Positions 10,891-22,789 of a stretch of 64,000 nucleotides of DNA are shown here, in pieces. The notes below the pieces were generated by a model. The model worked only from the letters and a program-made list of their open reading frames with translations, did no database searches and was not told the DNA's origin. Source of the DNA: Arachnopeziza araneosa (taxonomy: Eukaryota > Ascomycota > Leotiomycetes > Helotiales > Arachnopezizaceae); assembly GCA_003988855.1 (NCBI GenBank), contig QYAI01000023.1:186001-250000 (forward strand). Direction: 5' to 3'. Position numbers and translations under genes: made by a program. Positions within the stretch are counted from its first letter, which is position 1. Each line of letters opens with the position of its first letter.

Positions 10891-12414
10891 ACCATGAATC
10901 CTCTTCCGTACTACTTTGTTGCACCCCGCTCTCTTTGACTTATCTAGGACCAATTGAAGACACTCTACTGTGGTACAGCGGCGTAGTTATACCAGCACAG
11001 GATGGCAACTCCTTTTTTTAATGCGTGACTCCTTTTTTGCAGCGTTGTATTTCAGCTATGACTGATCCTTTTCGTATCGTAAATGAGGCCACGGATATAA
11101 AGCGTGCTAGTTCTCCCACGGTTACCACCGGAGAATCAAAAACTGTCTGCCTAAAAGTCTTTGGATTGATCCTATATTAAGTCGATCAGGAAGAGCAACT
11201 CATATCATGCATTTGACAGGTGTATGGATGCAGCCAAATTACAGCAAGCTATTTCGCCAGTCTCTTGATTCACACAGTGAACGAATATTCAATTGAACAA
11301 GGGGAGATATCGCCATGTTGTCTCAACAAAGGAAAAGTTCAAGTTGTTTCTTGTCGGTTCACATGAGATATCTGGTTATCCGCGGTTTCCGCGGTTTCAC
11401 CCAGAATACAAGACTCCTCACGCATGGAGGCGTCTGTACTGGTTGGGTTGAATTTGGCTTGTCTTTCGGAAGAAGGATGAGGCAGCTCGAGAACCCTTAT
11501 GGGGTTCCGGCTGCCTGGCTATTCAGGCTTCGCGTGTTGGCACGTGATTGTACCAACATTTCTATTATGGTGGTGAAATACCTCGATATGCGCTGACTAC
11601 CACTTTCACTATTGGGTACCTACATATTTCTCGTCGCAGTTAAGAAAAATCACTTCTGTTCCATCGTGGTCGTCATCACAAGATCCCGTATTTTCTATCC
11701 CTACACCTGATTGAGGATGCGCTCCTGCCATGAACACAGCTTCCTCTCCCGGACTACAAGAAGCCAGACTTAAAGTGCTCACAGATTCTGCTAAAGGGCG
11801 GTTGTAAGCTTCTCAGAGCTTATCTTTGCCCTTCCTGGTCGAAGATCAATCCTTTCTCAGCTTTGACCTTGGGGACGGTCCGAAATTAGGTTTTGAGCCT
11901 GTACTGTGCCTCAGACTGGCATTGTGGTTGGAATCCTTTCAGAACAAACGAATGGCAAATAATGCCAAGCGGCGTAGAAATACTTGTGGGTCTGTGGCTA
12001 CCTTTCGATGCATTTGATTTGAAGAAATGGGGTCATGGTAAGAAAAGTTGTTCTGCTTCCAGTGAGGTCTATCTCTACTCTATTGCATTTCGGAGACATG
12101 GCCTATAAAGGTGATGATAGCCGCGACAGGGTTTTCAGAAAAACACTTCATACCAGTACTTACAATTTCGCTCCAACGAGATCCGATTAGCTTGATAGAT
12201 AGACAACAATACTCAGATGCAAACAAACGCGCAGCAGCTGATTTTTGCAGTGCATTGTGTATAGAAGAAACACTAAGCGAACGTCTTTGAGTTTGGGTGT
12301 TTGCACTTGGCGAGTTCTTTATAAATACCATGGGCTAGATTTATTTACGAACTATTGATAAAATGTTTTATTCTCGCGTACGTAACCAAACTCAAACCTC
12401 CTCTCTAGGGATAT
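10891..12414. other. Intergenic region
   Basis: Several short open frames are present on both strands, but none shows recognisable domains, good start context or splicing into a longer product. I see no RNA gene. Confidence 0.45.
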
Positions 12415-14297
12415 TTAGCGCGAGAGGCGGAACCCTTTCTCTGCAATCTTCGCAGAATACATAACAGCTTCAATTTCCATAACCTCTGCCCAAAGCATTC
12501 TTCCTCCTGGGTCACAAGCACTATCAAGCCAGAGAAAAGTCTTCAAGATCCCCTCGACACTTTCCCAGGAGATCAGGCGTCGTTGTTTGGAGACTATTCC
12601 CAACTTGGAGACGTACCATGTTCTCTCTGGTTTATCCAGCGAGGCAATCCCACCAAGTACAACTGCCCATGTGAGCCAATCAGGATAAGCAAACTCGGTC
12701 TCAGCAGTTTCAATTTCGAATTCCTCGATAGATGCCTTAAGTTTTGTGACCAGGCCTTGAAATATGTGATATGTATTTGGGACTGGGAAGACCACTGAAG
12801 CACCATAAATCAATGTAGAGAGTCGACAACATTCGTAGACGATCGGCTTCACCGTTGCTCCTTCTGATTGCTCAAGTTCATCCGCGCTAGGTAGTGATAA
12901 TATGGAATGCTGGATTGGACATCTCACCCTGTCTATAACTGCGACCCGGAGATCCCCAAGTCTTTTCTTTAGATAGTAATCAAAAGCGACAGTGAGCGTG
13001 GCTATGGTATTCAAAACGTTGAGCATGTCATCCGTAAGATCGAGTTTCATATTTTGAAATCCGGCCAGGGGTAGAAGCATTGAGGATCGGAATGCCCATT
13101 TTTTCAGAGCCGTCACCCAAATCTGCGTGGATCTCAGTTTTGGCTGAAGTGGTTTTGTTGATGTTCCTGTTGCTGTTATAACATCCGCACTAGATTTTTA
13201 TCAGCTTTGAAAAACAGCTGCTGTCGTGGATGCTACTTGCCAGACCATAATCTCAGCCAGACCAGGCAGTCGAATGTTTTCCAAACCTCCCCTGAGAGTG
13301 ATGAGATCGAGAAGAGCCTTCATATGTTGAGGGACGCAGCTCACATGACCATAGAGGTCCATCCATCGGAAGTTTTTGAGGGGGGGATTAAATGGATTGG
13401 TTTTACCATCAGATGGTTCGAATTCTTCACTAACGGCTAGGATGAAGACGGTTAAAATAACCTCATCTATAGCCGCGTTCTTTCGCTCCGAGATGATGTC
13501 GTTCAGCTGTTGGATTACGAATAATTTGTGGGAAAGAAGTTGTGGCGATTCGGGCGAGATCTTTGATGTTTGTACAAGGTCGAGATGAATGGCACTGGTG
13601 AATATAATGGAGTGAAATAAAAACGGGTAGGTGAGGGCAGATGAAAACCACGCTTTTACTACAGAGTTGGGAGTAGAAGCTTGCGAATCTTCTGGGAAAA
13701 GTACAGGGACAAGGTTGGTAACATCTATCAGGTTAAAATTAGAATTTTAAACATAACGAGACTGTATCGTCCTTGGGAAAGACTGTTCTTACAATGGTCA
13801 ACGAGGTCGTGCAGATACCGCTTTGGCTTCTCTACAGGGTAGCATGAGAATGGGTCGACTCTTCCAGCTCCAATTATCTCCTTAGGACTAACCAATGGAG
13901 AAGTTTTCTCTAGCAACCCCAATTTGACTAGACGTCTTCCATCTCCCTGCCCCTTCGTTGTTGATTCGGTGAAAAGATCATTTCCACAGACCTTACAGAC
14001 CGTTTGACGCATCGTCGTGTGAAAATATCTCAAAGAACAATTTTCATTGTGACAGAATGGAACTTGTTGATCGGCCTTGGTACTCTTGAGCAATGAGCTC
14101 GAATCTCCTGGAGAAAAGGCTGCTAAGGATGGATACTGGGGCTGAACTGGTACTTTGTGATTCAGTTTGAATTTCCTTGCCACGACTCTACGAACATGAG
14201 CTCGAATCTTTGGGTGTCTTTTAGTCTTTGAGACTTGATCATTGGGCGTCTCATCGATCCAGAGAAGGTTGTCCACTATTTTCGACGGATCATTCAT
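12415..14297 (-). CDS. Fungal-specific transcription-regulator-like protein (fungal_trans_2 / DUF3468 type)
   Basis: Three exons are inferred: 14297-13793, 13724-13237 and 13122-12415, separated by introns of 68 and 114 bp. Together they give an in-frame product of about 566 residues. The first junction (GTAAGA donor) is good. The second donor (GTAGCA) is weak and could lie a few bases away. The middle block IGAGRVDPFSCYPVEKPKRYLHD, followed by a YVTNLVPVLFP-type segment and an all-helical C-terminus, is the familiar layout of fungal proteins annotated as C6 transcription factors with a fungal_trans_2 domain. The N-terminus has a basic patch (RAHVRRVVARKF) and a C-x4-C ... C-x2-C group near residues 80-105. 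No Zn2Cys6 cluster is visible. It may regulate transcription or be a DNA-binding-deficient relative; its targets are unknown. Confidence 0.7.
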
Positions 14298-15794
14298 GGT
14301 AGAAATGTGATTGAAGTGGTGCTATAAACGAAGAGTCTGCCCCCGTAAACTAAGACTGTCTGTTCTTATTGAAATCTGGAACTCAAATCAATATTCATAT
14401 ATCATCAGTTGGTCGCTGGTGAGAGCCTCTGAGCAATTTGAGCTGAAGTAGAACGACACATGCATTTGATGATTAACCAGGTCTCCGCTTAGCGCAAGCG
14501 TCTTTCCATACAACCTTTCAACAAGTACTTCGTACCGCAAAGGAGAATAGAGGCTCGTAGGCAAGATACGACTTCTGGCTTAACGAGCTGCCTTCCCGAC
14601 TCGGACGCGGCGAGCTTGGCCTATCGGAGCTCGCCGTCTAGCCAGCTTAAACCAACTTATGTAAGCCGGGTAGCTTTAAGTTAAGTTAAGCCACTTGACT
14701 ACCTCGGTAGTTCCGGATATGCCGAAGTGTGGCGCGAGCCGTAGCTTCGAAATATCAACCCAGAAGGCTCTTGTTGCCGCGACCAATCTAGATTATGTTT
14801 TGCAGTTGGTGGAATCAGCGAGAAAGAGCCTTGTCGTAAAGAGCGTCCCTCTGGACCTCAATGTCTTCTTCTTTCATTTAAGAAGAATGGTACATTCATT
14901 CTCATGCAGGTCACGTCAAACAAGCACTAGTCGTAACGGAATTTTCCACACTCCCAGCCAACCATATTCTCTCTACGCCAGCGAAGGATTTCCTTGCTGC
15001 TGCTGCCTCTCTCACTTTCTCTAAGCCAAGTTATTGATTGGCTGCCTTCTTTTCCCGGCATGCTTTCCTATGATCATACCTGCGTAACCGCAGGACCCTC
15101 CTACACGGAAAAGGTCCATTATCCACTCGGCGGCCTCTGGAAGATTACAAACCTCCGGTGCATATTATTTGCCGATCATATCAACCCGGATTACCCGCTT
15201 AAACTCTACTTCACCCCCAATTCTCGGCATCCGAACAGTCCGACTGCTTGAGCACGGAAATTCCCACCTCTCCAACATCAGCGAGTTAAACATCTAACGC
15301 ATTAAAAACACAAACTAAGTAAAAGAAACAAAGTCTTACTTGAATAAGCGATCTCTCTCAACATCAAATCTCCGCTGTATAATAGTCCAAGAACCAGCCT
15401 CTCAATTTTTTCAAAGGAGGAAGCCATATTTATTATGAAAGGTGGATAGTTTGTTGATATTTGAGTGAACTAATAGGTACTTTAGCGGCTAGAATCGGGT
15501 GATTGGGAATCCATTTTCAGGTCAGTTTCTGTCGCTAATTTGGCGAAAGAATTCAAGGGATAGATACTATATGTTTAAATCAAGAGGTTGTAGGCACAAA
15601 AACATGACTGACAAGTAGCAGTAGGTGTGAAAGACGGTATAATTTAAATAGGATCTAGGACATGATGTATAATCTTAAGTCAAAACATCGAGGATGTTTG
15701 GATTCATGAGACATCTCTGAAATGAGTGGTACGCGTCGAGAAGAAAACTACTTATACAAAAGGTGAAATCGATTGTGAACGATCAGGACAGAAC
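14298..15794. other. Intergenic region with one possible short exon
   Basis: No complete gene can be supported. On the minus strand an ATG at 15427 opens a good-looking 88-base exon (MASSFEKIERLVLGLLYSGD...) that ends at a GTAAGA donor at 15339. It looks like a helix-rich N-terminus, but I find no convincing continuation. Other frames at 14695-15251 are unsupported. Confidence 0.35.
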
Positions 15795-17894
15795 TCAAAC
15801 TAACTCAATCATCCCAGCATAATTTTGCTCATCCACAGTCTGATTCACGAACATCTCCATGTGATCTTCAGCTTTTGTCGTGAGTGTCCCATACTTGTAC
15901 TTCCTAGCGCCGAAAACATCCTTGTAATTATATATCTTTACGTGGCCAACTCTAGAATATTGCCCGCATAACTTCCATGTAGGTTGTAATACCAGGCAGA
16001 AATCATAAGTCACGGAGGCAACGACTGGTTCAGGATCACGTTTCATTGGAAGAAGGTAGTAGTATCCAGATTGATTGGATTCGTTCACATCAAGTCGAAA
16101 TGATTCCGAAAAAAGGGTTTCTAAAAGATAAGTACAAAGCAAACGAATGCTTGCCCTTTGGACTTGTCCGTATGGCTCTTCTTCTCGTAACAACTGAACT
16201 TTTACTTCTATGGCTTTGACGAGCAGAAGATGGAACCGCATCTCTGGGTCCCACGCTATATATCCTTCTACCAAGGCCTAGGACCATGATGGGGCACGAT
16301 ATGATGGAGAATGGGAGCCCGGTCTAGGCCAGTTATCACGCTCAAGTGGGTCAGCAGGAAACCAACATAATTGGTACTCGAGCTCATCTTCCCACAGGCC
16401 GGCCAAAAACCGCTGCCGCCTTCCAAGCTGTGATGTTTGAGCCAGACCACTTAATGCAACAAGTTTGTCTTCGTTCTTAGACAATTGCAGCGAGAGTAGA
16501 AGCCGACAAGTGATTGCCATGTCTTCAACATAAAAGGCGGTCTTGGAGGCAAATCAATACCCAGGTAATGAAATGGTTGGGGTCTTACGTCGGGAAATCG
16601 CTCAGAAAGTTGCATTTCGGCACATTCCCAGAAAAGTTCATTTGATGTACAGTGTAACGTGCATCTTGAAAGAATGCGCTCTTGAAGCACCCAACCGCGA
16701 CCAAGAAGTGGCTGCTCCTTAAACCAGCTGGCTGTTTTAAAAGCTTCGGGGATGCATTCATAGAGCTGCATTGTTTTCCCAAACTCGGCTTCGACTCGAC
16801 ATCTCCATGGAGACTTTCGATCAAAAAAGCAGCCAACGCTAGCATTTCCTGCATCCGAGGCTGCAACTGTTAAGGTGGAGTTGCCGTAAACACTTGCCAT
16901 AAGTGCCGATTCTTTTTTCCAATTGTCATCGTCGTCTTGGATAATGCATAGTGAATCTATCCAGAGGTAATACAATCCAAGGTAGCGAGCAATAAAAATG
17001 GCATCTTTGAATGTTTGAGGGAGTTCTTCGTAGATGATCTCGGCAAGATAACGACCGAGAGAACTTCCTTTTAATGTGATGAACGCTTTATTTCCCCAGC
17101 AATGACTCAACGTTGCATACTCGGTAGATTTGTTAAGGCTGGTACCATAAACCAGCCTGGGGTTGGCGCGATTGAGGTCGAGAAGCCGCGTAGGTAGTAC
17201 TTCTGAATGTAGACTGGATGAAGAATCACAAGAATTATGTTCCTGTGACAAGTTTGCAGCCATGTTTTGGCCAGCGGTAAAGTATCTTTGGTATTTTGCA
17301 ACTTTTTGCTAAGATTGAGATTGAGAGTAGAAGCTAAACCACGACTCAATGATTAGTCAACTTCAACTTTGGAGTGACCAAATACTTACAAAGTGATACG
17401 GGATAGAAATGGACCTCGCAAAAACGATACATATCAACTATTCTGCCTATCACAAAACTCACTCTCAGTTTCCACGTCATATCCTCATCCTTGAATAAAA
17501 GCGCCGCTCGAGTTGATCCTGGATGGATAGATGAAGGAGTAAGTTCCCAACATAATTGCTCACAAAGATGATAACCGTTTTCTGCTGAGCGCTTAAAATC
17601 CTCGAAGGAATCATAGTGTAGAATGATCCAACGATTATTCGACCCCGGCCAAGATTCTCTGTTTTGAAATTGAGTCAAGAAACCTTAGCAATAAATACAT
17701 AGCGTAGGGGCTTCGGTCCGCACTGACACATGCTCCTCATCCACCGCAAGGCTGGGATCCAGAGAAGATGAAGTTGTTAGGTTTGGCGAGTATTTTTGTT
17801 GAAATAGTGGAAGGACGCGAGGCCAACGTGACCTGAATTTTCGAATAGACTCATTTTGGTTGCTCCGTATTACATAAAATGGTTGAATTGCCAT
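15795..17894 (-). pseudogene. HET-domain gene with four disabling lesions
   Basis: Full-length HET-type gene in minus orientation, recognisable from the Cys-containing N-terminal segment (FEDFKRSAENGYHLCEQL) through the HET core (YATLSHCWG, YYLWIDSLCIIQDD, GRGWVLQERILS) to the C-terminal YRAPSWS block. One intron (17389-17334, GTAAGT donor) splices in frame. Reading is broken four times. An in-frame TAA lies at 17687-17685 just after LCIYC. One base is lost near 17241-17243, where WLQTCHR jumps to the EHNSCDSSS frame. One base is lost near 16482-16488, between GFYSRC and LSKNEDKLVALSG. A TAG at 16280-16278 replaces the Trp expected in APSWSWA. The TAG fits TGG to TAG and the TAA fits CAA to TAA. 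The protein is almost certainly not made. Confidence 0.85.
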
Positions 17895-18137
17895 GCAGTA
17901 CTATCATGAGGTGAGGATGCACAGCGGGATCGGGCGTTGCGTTTTACTTCGCTCTTGTCTCCCGTATTGACAACAGACGTAAGGATTATGCACTGACTCG
18001 GATGGATATTAGGTCGTTTCTGTAGGAAGAAGAGTCGCGAACTTGAAATCTCACGGTCATTCTCGGAATTCCGTGTCAATGAATGGTGTGCCAGTCTGGT
18101 AGAACTTAACGTAAGGGTCATAGATTGATGCCAAGGC

Positions 18138-20243
18138 CTAATCATCCAATCCTCCCCATTCACTCTCCTCGCCTTTATCTTCACGAGTATTCTGCTCATG
18201 GGAAACTCGTCTTCGACTTCCCTCAATAGCACCTTTCTTCCTATTCTCTAGCTTTCTTTCATACCCACTTTTAGTACTGATTTGCATCTTCGCCCTGCCT
18301 TTGCCCCTCCCTTCCTCCTTCATACCCCCTCTTCTAGCTTCAACTCCATGAAGCTTCAATTTCTTCTTTTCTTCTTTACTCGTCTTCGGCAGTGAATCCA
18401 ATAACCACTTTTGCATTCCTCCTTCCTTTCCGGCTGCTTTCTCGCTAGCAGCAATGATATTCGCTATCCCCTTCACGTATGGAATGTCTTCTTTCGTATA
18501 GAACGTAACGGCAATACCGCCTTCTCTACCTCCTCTACCAGTTCGTCCGACTCGATGTATATATGATGCGCCAGAGCTGGGGACATCATAATTTACGACT
18601 CCGTTGACACCTCGGAAATCGATGCCACGAGATAGAATATCCGTTGTAATAAGGATCCAGATCTCACCAGAACGGAAGCGAGTCATGATAGCAGCGCGTG
18701 CAGTATCTGAGAGGGAGGAATGAAGAACAGCGAGGCGAGACGAGCCGCCTGCGGAAGCAGGGATATCGTAGAGAAGTTCAGAGTGGAGAGCGATTGCTCG
18801 AGGGATAGTCTGAGTAAAAACTAGAAAAGGAGGGCGGAGAGAAGCAGTCTGTGAAGAAGTAGGTTTGAGAAGCTGGCGGAGAGCGAGAAGCTTGCCAGGT
18901 TCGTTGGCGGTATATGTTAAGGTATGAGTTATTGTTGGGAGAGCGGAGTCTTTGAGGCCGACGATGAGTCGAATGAGAGGGCTCGCTGAAATAGAAAGGT
19001 CAGAGCAACGCGAATTGATAGTAGACGAGACAAGAATTTCTATATTGGATCCCATTGTCGCTGACCAGAGAGTTACTCGAAGATCTGGATTTAAGCAGGC
19101 GTTCCATATTCCTAGTGTTTGGTCTCGAAATAATGGATCAAGAAGGACATCAGCTTCGTCAAGTACCAAAGTTTTAACACTTGGAAGAGACATATAAGTA
19201 TTTGAATCTTCGGGCGAAATTGCGCTGAGTAGAAGGCCTGGAGTAGTGACTAAGATGTCGGCTTTAGCATTGGGCGGTGCATTTGTATTATGCTCTTGTT
19301 CATTGTCCTCGTCATCTTCTTCGTCACTAGATATTTCATGCTGGTCCGCTTCCTGGCTTCCCACAATCCTCATTCCCTTTCTCATACCAACAATCTTGAC
19401 TCCAGTCCCTAGACTTAATTTCTTCGCTTCGTTGACGATCTGGCTTGCTAATTCTTTCGTGGGAGCTACAACCACTGCTTCCAAGATATGCTGATTTTTG
19501 GTTTCGTTATTTCTTCGCCGCTGTACAATTTGGTTCACAATTGGTATCAAAAACGCCAAGGTTTTCCCGCTTCCTGTTGGCGCAACAGCAAGAAGATCAA
19601 CATCTGATGTTCCAATCTGCACAGCATCTTCTCCTAGAGCGACTTTGGGCTGTAGCAACAGGGGCAGACTTCCCATTTGAACTTCAGTGGGTATTTTGTA
19701 TCCTTGATTTACCAAATTCTCTGCCATCCGATTGGAGATATGATATGTTGATTTCAATTCACTGAAAGTCTGTAACGGTTGTGGGTAGAGCTGTTTATGG
19801 CCTTCTTTGGGTGCTGAATTCGCAGGCGGTTTTGATTTCTTCGATTTCTTTATCTTTTTGTCTTGAGATTTTCCGGATGACAGCAAAGTAACCTTCAATC
19901 TATGTGATCGTAATATTTGTCGACATTCTTCTGAGTCCAGCAACTCGACAGCTTCAGAGTTCCCTTGCGCCGCCGTGATGAATAAAGATTTCTTCGGTTT
20001 CGGAACTGGCTTTTTCTCCGCAAAGAAATTTGTCTCCTCCTCTCCATCATCTTCCCTCTCTACGGCGGCTGTGTTTGTCCCGCGCTTTCTCTTCTTTCCT
20101 CTTGATTCGGGAATTGCATCGTGGAAGAGTTGAGGATTCGCAGAAGTGCCTGCTGATGGCAGTTTATTCGATTGGCCATTGTTATTAAAAGTAATTTGGT
20201 TGCTTGGTTTTGTCGACCTCGACAGCAGCTTGAAAATATCCAT
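18138..20243 (-). CDS. rok1: ATP-dependent DEAD-box RNA helicase, ROK1-like
   Basis: Nucleolar RNA helicase family needed for early cleavage of pre-rRNA and small ribosomal subunit assembly (known for ROK1/DDX52). The single exon encodes 701 residues. The start at 20243 (MDIFKLLSRSTK) is chosen because ROK1 proteins begin this way; a start 25 codons upstream adds an unlikely leader. Visible motifs in order: Q motif (GYKIPTEVQ), Walker A/motif I (APTGSGKT), Ia (PTKELASQ), motif II (VLDEADVLLD), motif III (SAT), and motif VI (HRVGRTGRGGR). The N-terminal third is Lys-rich, and the insert between motifs Ia and II is acidic (DEEDDEDNEQE). The C-terminal tail is strongly basic, as expected for a nucleolar helicase. 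It is divergent with the gene at 20606, with about 360 bp between the start codons. Confidence 0.95.
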   Translation of the reverse strand: MDIFKLLSRSTKPSNQITFNNNGQSNKLPSAGTSANPQLFHDAIPESRGKKRKRGTNTAAVEREDDGEEETNFFAEKKPVPKPKKSLFITAAQGNSEAVELLDSEECRQILRSHRLKVTLLSSGKSQDKKIKKSKKSKPPANSAPKEGHKQLYPQPLQTFSELKSTYHISNRMAENLVNQGYKIPTEVQMGSLPLLLQPKVALGEDAVQIGTSDVDLLAVAPTGSGKTLAFLIPIVNQIVQRRRNNETKNQHILEAVVVAPTKELASQIVNEAKKLSLGTGVKIVGMRKGMRIVGSQEADQHEISSDEEDDEDNEQEHNTNAPPNAKADILVTTPGLLLSAISPEDSNTYMSLPSVKTLVLDEADVLLDPLFRDQTLGIWNACLNPDLRVTLWSATMGSNIEILVSSTINSRCSDLSISASPLIRLIVGLKDSALPTITHTLTYTANEPGKLLALRQLLKPTSSQTASLRPPFLVFTQTIPRAIALHSELLYDIPASAGGSSRLAVLHSSLSDTARAAIMTRFRSGEIWILITTDILSRGIDFRGVNGVVNYDVPSSGASYIHRVGRTGRGGREGGIAVTFYTKEDIPYVKGIANIIAASEKAAGKEGGMQKWLLDSLPKTSKEEKKKLKLHGVEARRGGMKEEGRGKGRAKMQISTKSGYERKLENRKKGAIEGSRRRVSHEQNTREDKGEESEWGGLDD

Positions 20244-20605
20244 GATGTGCGATAGGTAGTGGGTGCAAACTTTAGGAAAATATTTCCTCAAGTCGATTCT
20301 GCCGTTTAGCTTGGTCACCGCCTAACAGCAACTTGCGCATGTTAACTCTGATACCTAAACAATCGGCTACAACGACGGGAATTTCGTGGAATAAAAAGGT
20401 GGCAATATTGTTCTACGCAGTGTCCTCTCACTGCTTGTCAATGAAATTACTTGAATGGGGTAGTAGCTGCAGGATAATCAATATTGTTGACTCAACACCA
20501 GATGATTCTGCCACCTGCCAGATCTGTCACCGCCCCCTCTATTTAACCGCCAGTTTGCTCCCACTGACATTCGTAGAACATCAACAACATCAAAACAATA
20601 TCAAC

Positions 20606-21115
20606 ATGACATCGACAAGCCAAGTGTTTGTATCAATTCGGCCTCCACGGCCAACCACGTTCTACACCAGTACGGCGTCGGCGGAAGATTGTTCGTCAAC
20701 ATCCTTATCGTTTTACACCGGCTGTATCATCACCCCCAGCTGCTTGGATGGTTCCACGACCGCAACAGATAGAGGGGATCTCACCTTCAACATCTATGGC
20801 ACTCCCGAACTTGTATGCGTCAATGCGACGTTGATAGAGTCGTCGTCGGCATCGGTCACATCGCTGGCTTCATCCGGCCCCTCCAACAGCGCCACAACAA
20901 GTAGCGGGTCCATGAACTTCACGGGAATTGCTTCAGCCTCTCTGCAACATACTCCACTTCCAACGACTTCTGGCACCTCAACCTCAACGTCTTCTGCAAC
21001 CCCTAGTACGAATGACGCAGGGTCGAGGGTAGCTGGAATCTTGGAATTCCCGAGCATGATTCTACTGGCATGGGTTGGATACTTCAGCATTCGCCTCTTC
21101 AAATCAGCGCTTTGA
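20606..21115 (+). CDS. Ser/Thr-rich protein with C-terminal hydrophobic segment
   Basis: I do not recognise a family. The ATG at 20606 has a good fungal context (TCAACATGAC), and the single exon encodes 169 residues. The N-terminal ~75 residues contain four spaced cysteines (DCSS, TGCI, PSCL, LVCV), suggesting a small disulphide-bonded unit. The middle ~70 residues are a Ser/Thr linker suited to O-glycosylation. The end holds a hydrophobic stretch (MILLAWVGYFSIRLF) that could be a membrane anchor or GPI signal. No N-terminal signal peptide is obvious, which is odd for such a design and leaves open a missed upstream exon. It shares a short divergent promoter with the ROK1 gene. Confidence 0.5.
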   Translation: MTSTSQVFVSIRPPRPTTFYTSTASAEDCSSTSLSFYTGCIITPSCLDGSTTATDRGDLTFNIYGTPELVCVNATLIESSSASVTSLASSGPSNSATTSSGSMNFTGIASASLQHTPLPTTSGTSTSTSSATPSTNDAGSRVAGILEFPSMILLAWVGYFSIRLFKSAL

Positions 21116-21597
21116 AATACGAAGATACGACCTTGCACTTGAAGCGGCTTTCTAATCTGGCGGTCTGACGCGAGACACAGACCTTCTCCTCCCCATCACG
21201 AGATTGATAATCCTGCTCTGGCCTAGCAAAGCGGGGAATTTGGCACTTTTACCTCATGAAACGGGCGCCTCCAGAACGTCCGCGGAGCCTGGCTTTCTTT
21301 TTCGATACCAAATTCCATCAATAATTCATCACGTGGACGTCGGCTTGGAGCGGTATTGGGTCAATTGGTCCTTGCTATTGGAGCGGGTAATTTGGATAAA
21401 TCGTCCCAGTGTCCTAACTCGGCGGGGTTGCATGATGGTGGGGGGGCAAGTGTGCCGAACGAACGCCATCAAATTGTCCAGCTCATCGCGATATCACTGA
21501 CCGGCTTAGTGCTAACCTCCTGAGATAAAGAGCTGGTTCTCTGGGTGGTTTTGGTCTCTTCATCTTCTCCAGCTCGAGTTTTTCTGCAAATACCAAC

Positions 21598-22789
21598 ATG
21601 ACGACTGCTACTACTACGACCACTGCTACCGCTACCACTGCTCCCGCTACCACTGCTACCGCTACCACCGAGAGTGTAACTAACTACCCCTCCTCGCCCA
21701 GCAACGCCCGAGCTAAATAGTGAATAGAATCTCTCCTTTATCCTTAACAAAGCCCACGATGTTGTCTTTGCCGAGAAACCCAAGCCTACCCTTCAATCTC
21801 CCCACGATGTCCTCATTGCCATAAACTATACTGGTATCTGCGGTTCAGATGTCCACTACTGGGAACACGGCGCGATCGGCTCCTTTGTTGTCAAGGAGCC
21901 TATGGTACTCGGCCACGAAAGTGCAGGAACCATTGTGGAGATTGGATCAAAGGTGAAGAGTCTAAAGGTCGGCGACAGAGTGGCCCTTGAGCCAGGAGCA
22001 CCATGTCGAAGATGCGGGCCTTGCCTTGCGGGCCACTACAACCTCTGCCCGGATATCAAGTTTGCCGCTACCCCCCCTTTTGATGGAACTCTCGCTGGCT
22101 TCTACACCTCCCCCGAAGATTTCTGCTACAAGCTTCCTGAACACGTCTCCCTTCAAGAAGGTGCGCTCATCGAACCCCTCGCTGTTGCCGTCCACATCAC
22201 CAAACAAGCTGAGATCAAACCCGGCCAAAGTGTCGTCGTCATGGGCGCAGGCCCAGTCGGTCTTCTTTGCTGCGCTGTTGCAAAAGCTTATGGAGCATCT
22301 ACTGTTGTCTCGGTAGACATTGTCCCTCAACGCCTCGAATTCGCAAAATCTTACGCTGCAACTCACACCTACATGTCAGCTCGTATCCCTGCTGAAGACA
22401 ATGCCGCCAAGCTACTCAAGGAAACCGGTCTTCCTGCTGAAGGTGCAGATGCTGTTATTGATGCCTCGGGTGCCGAACCTTCCATTCAAACCTCTCTACA
22501 CACTGTCCGTCGTGGAGGCGTATATGTTCAAGGCGGTATGGGTAAATCAGATATCAACTTTCCTATTATGGCTCTTTGTGTCAAGGAAGTGACAGCAAAA
22601 GGAAGTTTTAGATACGGCAGTGGAGACTACAAACTTGCACTGGAGTTTGTCGCCAAGGGATTGGTCAATGTGAAGTCCTTAATCAGCAAGACGGTGAAAT
22701 TCTCGGAAGCCGAGAATGCATTCAAGGAAGTTAAAGCCGGCAAGGGGATCAAGTTTTTGATTGCTGGTCCGAACGAGAAGTTGGACTAG
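21598..22789 (+). CDS. xdhA: NAD-dependent xylitol (sorbitol-type) dehydrogenase
   Basis: Zinc-containing medium-chain dehydrogenase that oxidises xylitol to D-xylulose in the fungal pentose pathway; sorbitol dehydrogenase is the close alternative. Two exons, 21598-21675 and 21728-22789, with a 52-bp intron (GTAACT donor, TAG acceptor), give 379 residues. Visible features: catalytic-zinc Cys in TGICGSDVHYW, GHE motif (VLGHESAG), structural-zinc cysteines in CRRCGPCLAGHYNLC, and the Rossmann motif GAGPVGLLCC. The first exon encodes a low-complexity Thr/Ala stretch of about 24 residues from a CTACCG-type microsatellite, which is not part of the fold. The following NLSFILNK is where family members normally begin. 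The intron's exact 5' site is inferred; the rest is clear. Confidence 0.9.

Noticed and set aside
13376..13588. Plus-strand open frames inside the regulator gene
   Set aside because: They are antisense to well-supported exons of the minus-strand gene.
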